Source: Epiperipatus broadwayi
Taxonomy: Eukaryota > Onychophora > Udeonychophora > Euonychophora > Peripatidae
Direction of reading: 5' to 3'
Length of the DNA: 64,000 nucleotides
Assembly: GCA_028023455.1 (NCBI GenBank)
Contig: JAQFVV010006231.1
Span: 7,826,036 to 7,890,035 of the forward strand
The position numbers and the translations under genes are program-made. The notes beneath the pieces are model-generated. The model saw only the letters and a list, made by a program, of their open reading frames with translations. It was not told where the DNA came from and searched no databases. Positions 61,621-64,000 of this stretch are shown one piece after another; position 1 is the first letter of the stretch; each line of letters opens with the position of its first letter.

Positions 61621-62099
61621 TGCAAAACTAGAGAGTCAAAAATTTCTTTAAGAAAAACAATATTCACAATTGATATTCCTAAGCTTCATAAGCATTCTAA
61701 TGAATTTAAATTAGAACTTGCAAATTGTTTTTAAATATTGTGAAATGATTCTGATTTGAATGAAATCAATAGGAAGATAACTGATACACTTTTAAAAACT
61801 GCAACAAAAATAGCTCATAAAAAAAGCAGCAGTTTATGACTAAAATTCTACTGAGACAAGACAATTTATGAAGAAAAGAAGGAATACGAAAATACCTAAA
61901 TATGATGCATTAAGGATTGAATATCTTGAATTTTGTAAAATGACGTGAAAAAGAGTTGATAATGATATAAGAAAGTATAATTGGGACTAGAAACAAAAGC
62001 TATGTAAGAGAATAAAGGCCACAGGAATGTAAAACAACATACTGCTATTGGTAAGAAACTTATTTTTGCAGTAAGTAAAAAAAAAGGAACTATTATTAA

Positions 62100-63060
62100 A
62101 AAAAGAGATGACATCATGAAGTATGTGGAAGTGTTCTATCAAGAATGATATAACAATAAAGAACAAGGAAAAGTACCCCTACAACTACATTTTCTGAATT
62201 GTCCAGGATTTTAAATGAATAAGTGAGACATGCAATTAAATTTATGTAGAAGGGAAAGTTACATGTAATGATGATGGAATTATAATCAATATCTTAAAAA
62301 AAGCAGATGAAGAAATGGAATTTTTTTGGAAAAGTTATTTACCAAATGTCTAAATGATAAAGATGTACTAAATGATTGAAAGAATGTAGTATTAATATTA
62401 ATATTTAGAAAAGGTGATTAAAAAGATATCAGAAATTAGACTTATCAATTTTTTCAGTTTTATACAAAATTTTTACTAAAATAATTACAACTTATCTACA
62501 ATGAATTTTAGATTTCAATCAACCAAAAGAACAAACGGGATTTAAAAGTAGTTTTAGTACAGTGGATTATATCCAAGTATTGAGAGAAGTTATAGAAAGG
62601 ACCAATGAATATGAGCTGCTATTATGCTTTGGATTTGTAGATTTGAAAAGGTATTTCATTTTATACGCATTTCTTCAGTGATTAAAACATTGGATCATCA
62701 AAGTATAGAGCCAGGATACTCTCATATTTTAAGGAATATTTGTAAAAATGCAACAACAATAATTAGATTTCATAGTAATACTAGGATATTCTCATATTCT
62801 AAAGAATATTTGTAAAAATGCAACAACATTAATTAGATTTCATAGTAATACTAAAAATATTAATTTTGAGAAGGGTGTATGACAGGGTGACTCCATTAAC
62901 ACTAAACATTTTATAGCAGTTTTGCAAGAATTGTTTTAGGAATTAAAATGGGAAGCTAAGGAAATAAAGTAAATATTAGATTATTTAAGCCATCTGGAAT
63001 TTGCAAATGATGTAGTTCTTTTTGTAAATAATACTTTAGAGCTTCAAGTTATCATATAAA
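62100..63060 (+). pseudogene. RTE-like reverse transcriptase, degraded
   Basis: Fragments in order: an IKF.*KGKLHV.DDGIIINILK-like fingers segment near 62237-62300; LDFNQPKEQTGF near 62508-62543; CFGFVDLKRYFI near 62625-62660, a damaged motif A (FVDYEKAFDS in the first copy); TLDHQSIEPGYSHILRNICK near 62687-62746; GV*QGDSI near 62875-62898 (motif B with the Gly that the first copy lacks, but with a stop); LEFANDVVLFVNN near 62995-63033, where motif C FADD has become FAND, so the catalytic Asp is lost. Confidence 0.78.
62714..62853 (+). repeat. 70-bp tandem duplication inside the RT
   Basis: ggata(c/t)tctcatatt(t/c)ta starts at 62714 and 62784. The two units are nearly the same, including gcaacaaca.taattagatt. 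It duplicates the RT segment between motifs A and B and shifts the frame. Confidence 0.9.
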
Positions 63061-63700
63061 AGTAAAAATAGGATTAAAGATATATGTTAAAAAGACTAAA
63101 ATAATATTCAATGGATTTTTTCAAAAGAAAAACATATAGATTGATAATGATGAGTTAGAAGTTAACATTTACAAATACATTGATCAGATTATTACTACAT
63201 ACGGAAATTAATGAATGAAATTAATCATAGAATTGAACTTGGTTGGAATACTTTTGGTAGAAATCACTTAATATTAAAAGAAAATGTGTCTGTGTGATTG
63301 AAAAAGGTTATTAATAAATGCATTACAAATTCTTACTTATGAATCTGAGACTCTAACAATAAATTGAACAATACAGACTTCTTCCAGACCACTGAACAAA
63401 GTATGGAGAAATGTATATTAGGAATAATAATAAGAGATTGAACATGAAACACATGGGTGAGAGAATTAAAGAGACATGAAGTTAAGTTGGACATATTGCT
63501 AGAAAGGATTATAATTGATGGATGATTGAAATTTTAAACTGGATTCTGAAAGATTGTAAAAGATCTAAAAAGAGACCACATATGAAATGAATGAATGAAA
63601 TAGGGAAGTGTGTTGGTTGGGAGAGATCGGAGAAGGTGCGTTGAACTTGGAGAGACCATCATCCTGCAATGGATTAATAATGGTCGAAAATGATGATATG

Positions 63701-64000
63701 GTCATTGTTAACAATTGCTTATTCCTATAATATATTGTAACGTGATATGGGTTCATATATAAACCGGGGGGGGGTACCACAAAAAAAAAATCACCGGGGA
63801 AGGGGGATATATATGTTTACAAAGAATTTTCAAAAATAATGTCATAAAAACATTTTATCACACAAATACTTTATTGTTTTTTTTATTTCTTGCTTACTTT
63901 CATATTTGCCTACTTCCTTTTACAGTTTTTTTTTACATTTTTATCTGAAAATGTCCTTCAATTATTATAATTACACTACTATAATTATATCAGATTCCTA
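63701..64000. other. AT-rich end of window with a G-rich patch
   Basis: An unusual patch of G8, a short spacer, A10, then ccgggg and aggggg lies at about 63764-63806. Otherwise AT-rich with no features. Confidence 0.55.

Larger units (their letters stand above)
60800..63700 (+). mobile_element. RTE-like LINE, near full length, degraded
   Basis: The longest copy in the window. Order: 5' region (about 60800-60930), endonuclease (about 60930-61600), linker (about 61610-62040), RT (about 62100-63060), connection and C-terminal region (about 63130-63620), final words (catcctgcaatggattaata) and a degenerate gat tail near 63690-63700. About 2.9 kb, close to the usual length for such elements. Stops and frameshifts are frequent. 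It shares all landmarks with the fragments at 0.3-1.9, 6.6-7.1, 15.1, 20.9, 42.4 and 43.9 kb and so serves as the local reference. No target duplication identified. Confidence 0.82.

Overview
This is animal nuclear DNA. It is strikingly A+T-rich (by eye well over 70% A+T; I have not counted it), full of homopolymers and TA microsatellites, and made mostly of decayed transposable elements. There are no operons, ribosome binding sites or long intact ORFs. Non-LTR retrotransposons with animal-type RT motifs, hAT and mariner DNA transposons and a tRNA-derived SINE all point to a metazoan. The main LINE has the RTE-like endonuclease/RT protein common in arthropods and molluscs, so an AT-rich arthropod such as a spider is plausible, but the window alone does not settle the species.

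Layout. 0-7.5 kb: an RTE-like LINE copy with its 5' part inverted (0.32-1.9 kb), a relic of a second LINE lineage (2.5-3.6 kb), a 320-bp hAT MITE with an 8-bp target duplication (4.2-4.5 kb), a 5'-truncated LINE 3' end with a 16-bp target duplication and poly(A) (5.4-6.2 kb), then an inverted-duplicated RTE tail between two ~210-bp direct repeats. 7.5-18 kb: mostly featureless AT-rich DNA with a MITE relic, a 1.2-kb TA-flanked TIR transposon (9.8-11.0 kb) and an RTE scrap split by a small hairpin element (15.1-15.6 kb). 18.0-20.6 kb: a less AT-rich LTR-like repeat on the minus strand, with relatives ending at 53.96 and 58.40 kb. 20.9-29.3 kb: a dense run of fold-back DNA, with five long inverted repeats, one of whose arms carry a protein-like remnant. 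29.3-38 kb: AT-rich DNA, a precise SINE insertion (34.99-35.10 kb) and a decayed mariner with both ends (36.7-37.6 kb). 38-45 kb: a LINE scrap, a 1.92-kb non-autonomous hAT packed with ~360-bp tandem repeats, and an interrupted RTE copy. 45-51 kb: AT-rich DNA, a possible promoter and a small unidentified ORF. 51-60 kb: LTR-like and tandem repeats, with a good candidate 72-nt host exon on the minus strand (51840-51911). 60.5-63.7 kb: a possible 47-nt host exon on the plus strand, then the longest RTE copy, running from endonuclease to the 3' tail.

The only host-gene signals are the two small exon-like segments. They lie on opposite strands and so cannot both belong to one gene; the window is best read as intergenic or large-intron DNA. 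I found no complete host gene, no CRISPR array and no coherent new multi-gene system. The most interesting material is structural: a textbook twin-priming junction in an RTE-like element, the fold-back cluster at 21.6-29.3 kb, and a hAT element carrying its own satellite-like array.
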